Shown here piece after piece: positions 5,152 through 6,499 of a stretch of 6,499 nucleotides of DNA. The stretch comes from Desulfobacula sp. Its GTDB lineage: Bacteria > Desulfobacterota > Desulfobacteria > Desulfobacterales > Desulfobacteraceae. Under the pieces are notes generated by a model, which ran no database searches, had not been told where the DNA came from, and saw nothing but the letters and a program-made list of their open reading frames with translations. The number at the start of each line of letters is the position of its first letter. Position 1 is the stretch's first letter. Location of the stretch: NCBI RefSeq assembly GCF_021107415.1, contig NZ_JAIOSW010000457.1, positions 1-6,499 on the forward strand, in the 5' to 3' direction. The position numbers were made by a program, and so were the translations under genes.

Positions 5152-6345
5152 TTAAGTACCTATTTTCAATATCAGAGCAGCCCCTGTATCTCCGGCAGCA
5201 CACCCGGTAAAGAGCAGATATCCACCGCCCTTGTCTGCCAGTTCCTCAATGCCTTCAATGATCAGCCGTCCTGCTGTCGGTGCCTGGGGATGGCCGAAGA
5301 TCATGGAGGACCCGTAATTATTAAAGGAATGCACATCAATATTCATCTGGTCAGCCAGATAAATGTCATTGGCGGCAAAGGGATTGTGGGTCTTGATCAC
5401 TTTAACATCCTTGATGGAGATACCGGCATTATCCAAGGCCATTTGGGCGGCAGGAACCACTGCCATGGCCATGAACCCTTTTTTTGATCTTGAAAACCCG
5501 TAGGAAACAATCTGTGCATCCTTTGAGCTGTCCTGGCTCAGTTCTTCTGCTTTTTTTCTTGAGGTGACAATCACACCGCAGTTACCGTCGGCAGGGTGGG
5601 TCTGTGATCCGAAAGTATGGGAACCATCCGGCAGTACCGGTCTAAGCTTTTCAAGGCCTTCTTTTGTGCTGGGCATAATTCCTTCATCTGCATCCATCTG
5701 TATGGTTTTTTTTCTGGATATCCGTATGGTGACTGGAAACATGTATTTTTTCTGGAATTCGCGGTCATTGGCAAGACTGTCCGTGTACTGCTCATACCGC
5801 CGTAAGGCCACTTCATCACATTGTTCCCTTGTTACTCCTGTTTCTTTGGCAACATTTTCCGCAGTCTGGATCATGGCATTTTTTGCCCAGGGATCATTGT
5901 TGAACTGATCCATGACCCAGTTTTCTGAAATTACCTGCCCGCCGGGGCCTTTGGGATTGGGCCAGATGGTGTGGGGACCGTTGGAGCATCTGTCGGTCAT
6001 CAGGGTGAATACCTGTTTGTAAGTTCCTGTCTCAATACCCATGGCTGCCTGGAATACAACAGTGGTAGAGGTTGAACATGCCTGGCTGACGAGACAACCA
6101 GGGATATTATGGGCACCTGTTAAAGCAGATGTCCAGGGTCCTCCGTAAAACATATAGGGCTGACCCACAGTAGCGCCAAGAATCAGATAATCAAAGATAT
6201 CAGGGTTGATATCCTTTGTTTTAAACCAGTTTTTAGCAGTTTCAGATCCAAGAACAATGGAATGTTCATTGGCCAGACTGCCCTGCCATTTGGAAAAAGG
6301 ACTTGAATAATAGCCTTTGTACGGGATAAACGCTTTTGTTAACAT
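5152..6345 (-). CDS. Thiolase-superfamily acyltransferase
   Basis: A 397-residue enzyme of normal thiolase length, expected to make or cleave a C-C bond at a beta-ketoacyl-CoA. The nucleophile is C90 in V-S-Q-A-C-S-T-S; H352 lies in the G-H-P motif (351-353) and C382 in T-G-C-A-A-G (380-385), matching C89, H348 and C378 of the Zoogloea enzyme. At the NEAF position the sequence is H-N-P-F (320-323), closer to the HEAF and HDCF variants of trifunctional-protein and SCP2 thiolases. The N-terminus (IPYKGYYSSPFSKWQGSLA, 7-25) differs from biosynthetic acetyl-CoA acetyltransferases, so this is a divergent subfamily. All catalytic residues needed for thiolase chemistry are visible, so it should be active; substrate unknown. 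AAGGA at 6353-6357 sits seven bases before ATG. It precedes the dehydrogenase and aminotransferase genes in one operon. Confidence 0.87.
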   Translation of the reverse strand: MLTKAFIPYKGYYSSPFSKWQGSLANEHSIVLGSETAKNWFKTKDINPDIFDYLILGATVGQPYMFYGGPWTSALTGAHNIPGCLVSQACSTSTTVVFQAAMGIETGTYKQVFTLMTDRCSNGPHTIWPNPKGPGGQVISENWVMDQFNNDPWAKNAMIQTAENVAKETGVTREQCDEVALRRYEQYTDSLANDREFQKKYMFPVTIRISRKKTIQMDADEGIMPSTKEGLEKLRPVLPDGSHTFGSQTHPADGNCGVIVTSRKKAEELSQDSSKDAQIVSYGFSRSKKGFMAMAVVPAAQMALDNAGISIKDVKVIKTHNPFAANDIYLADQMNIDVHSFNNYGSSMIFGHPQAPTAGRLIIEGIEELADKGGGYLLFTGCAAGDTGAALILKIGT

Positions 6346-6378
6346 GATTAAATCCTTTGAATGATTATCATCTCACCA

Positions 6379-6402
6379 GATCTATAATTTGATCTATAAT
6401 TT
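6379..6402. repeat. Two tandem copies of a 12-base repeat before the thiolase gene
   Basis: GATCTATAATTT occurs twice without spacing (6379-6390 and 6391-6402). It lies in the 83-base gap between the unidentified upstream gene and the thiolase, within about 60 bases of the thiolase start codon. It could be a regulator-binding array or slippage-made duplication. Confidence 0.8.
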
Positions 6403-6408
6403 GGTCCA

Positions 6409-6431
6409 TGACCAGACTTATGACCTGGTCA
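6409..6431. promoter_or_regulatory. Inverted repeat TGACCAG/CTGGTCA upstream of the thiolase gene
   Basis: TGACCAG (6409-6415) and CTGGTCA (6425-6431) are exact reverse complements nine bases apart; additional GGTC (6403-6406) and GACC (6422-6425) make four such half-sites within 28 bases. The right arm covers the stop codon of the upstream gene. Next to the tandem 12-mers it may form an operator for the thiolase operon or an intercistronic hairpin. No regulator is assigned. Confidence 0.55.
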
Positions 6432-6499
6432 ATGATTGTATTTTCTTAAAATGGCTTCCAGTACACTGCCGCCAATAGCCCGTGCTTTCTCTGAGACTG
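6429..6499 (-). CDS. C-terminal end of an unidentified upstream gene
   Basis: One minus-strand frame is open from the window edge to TGA (complement of 6429-6431), giving 22 residues that include A-R-A-I-G-G-S-V-L-E-A-I-L-R-K-Y-N-H. The composition is typical of an amphipathic C-terminal helix and the other two frames look unlike protein. It has the same direction as the thiolase gene, 83 bases away, so it may be the preceding operon member. The start is outside the window and the fragment is too short to name. Confidence 0.5.
   Translation of the reverse strand, partial: VSEKARAIGGSVLEAILRKYNH

Noticed and set aside
5110..5487. 125-codon open frame on the + strand
   Set aside because: It overlaps the end of the thiolase gene in antisense, and its cysteine/histidine-rich sequence is a by-product of the thiolase codons.
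5564..5908. 114-codon open frame on the + strand
   Set aside because: Antisense shadow inside the thiolase gene; no domain, no ribosome binding site.
6383..6400. Two TATAAT matches on the + strand in the tandem repeats
   Set aside because: They would drive transcription away from the thiolase and antisense to the upstream gene, with no good -35 box; likely incidental to the AT-rich repeat.
1..6499. CRISPR array, tRNA, rRNA or insertion sequence
   Set aside because: No regularly spaced repeats, no tRNA-like cloverleaf or rRNA sequence and no transposase reading frame were seen.

Overview
The window looks like chromosomal DNA of a strictly anaerobic, iron-sulfur-rich bacterium. A sulfate-reducing Desulfobacterota (Desulfobacteraceae-like) host is my best guess. 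It rests on protein flavour (two-cluster ferredoxin with an RCQMEAI motif, NapH/MauN-type polyferredoxin, DUF3795 protein, divergent thiolase) and not on any marker gene, so treat it as moderate to low confidence.

Left part (about 1-2650, + strand, visibly AT-rich) is a patchwork of small modules: the C-terminal end of a 4Fe-4S protein; a membrane 4Fe-4S protein; a 300-base gene-free stretch holding a displaced 30-base copy of part of the ferredoxin gene, a hairpin cluster, a candidate promoter and a perfect 11-bp inverted repeat; a translationally coupled pair (Cdd1-family helix-hairpin-helix protein plus DUF3795 cysteine-rich protein); a start-less and truncated remnant of a small membrane-protein gene; and a complete yefM-yoeB toxin-antitoxin module with its own promoter, TGTACA operator and strong terminator. 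The module's promoter begins inside the last codons of the remnant, as if the cassette had replaced the rest of that gene.

Right part (2700-6499, - strand, less AT-rich) is one operon reading leftwards: the last codons of an unidentified upstream gene, a thiolase-superfamily enzyme, a saccharopine dehydrogenase-family oxidoreductase and a class III PLP aminotransferase of the glutamate-1-semialdehyde aminomutase type. Gaps are 83, 40 and 15 bases and each gene has a good AGGAG/AAGGA ribosome binding site. A CoA-dependent C-C bond enzyme, an NAD(P)-dependent amino/keto acid-type dehydrogenase and an aminotransferase together suggest a pathway that makes or breaks a keto/amino acid (for example beta-keto or beta-amino acid metabolism). 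I cannot match the trio to a named pathway, and it is the best candidate here for undescribed metabolism. The two halves converge on the terminator at 2664-2700.
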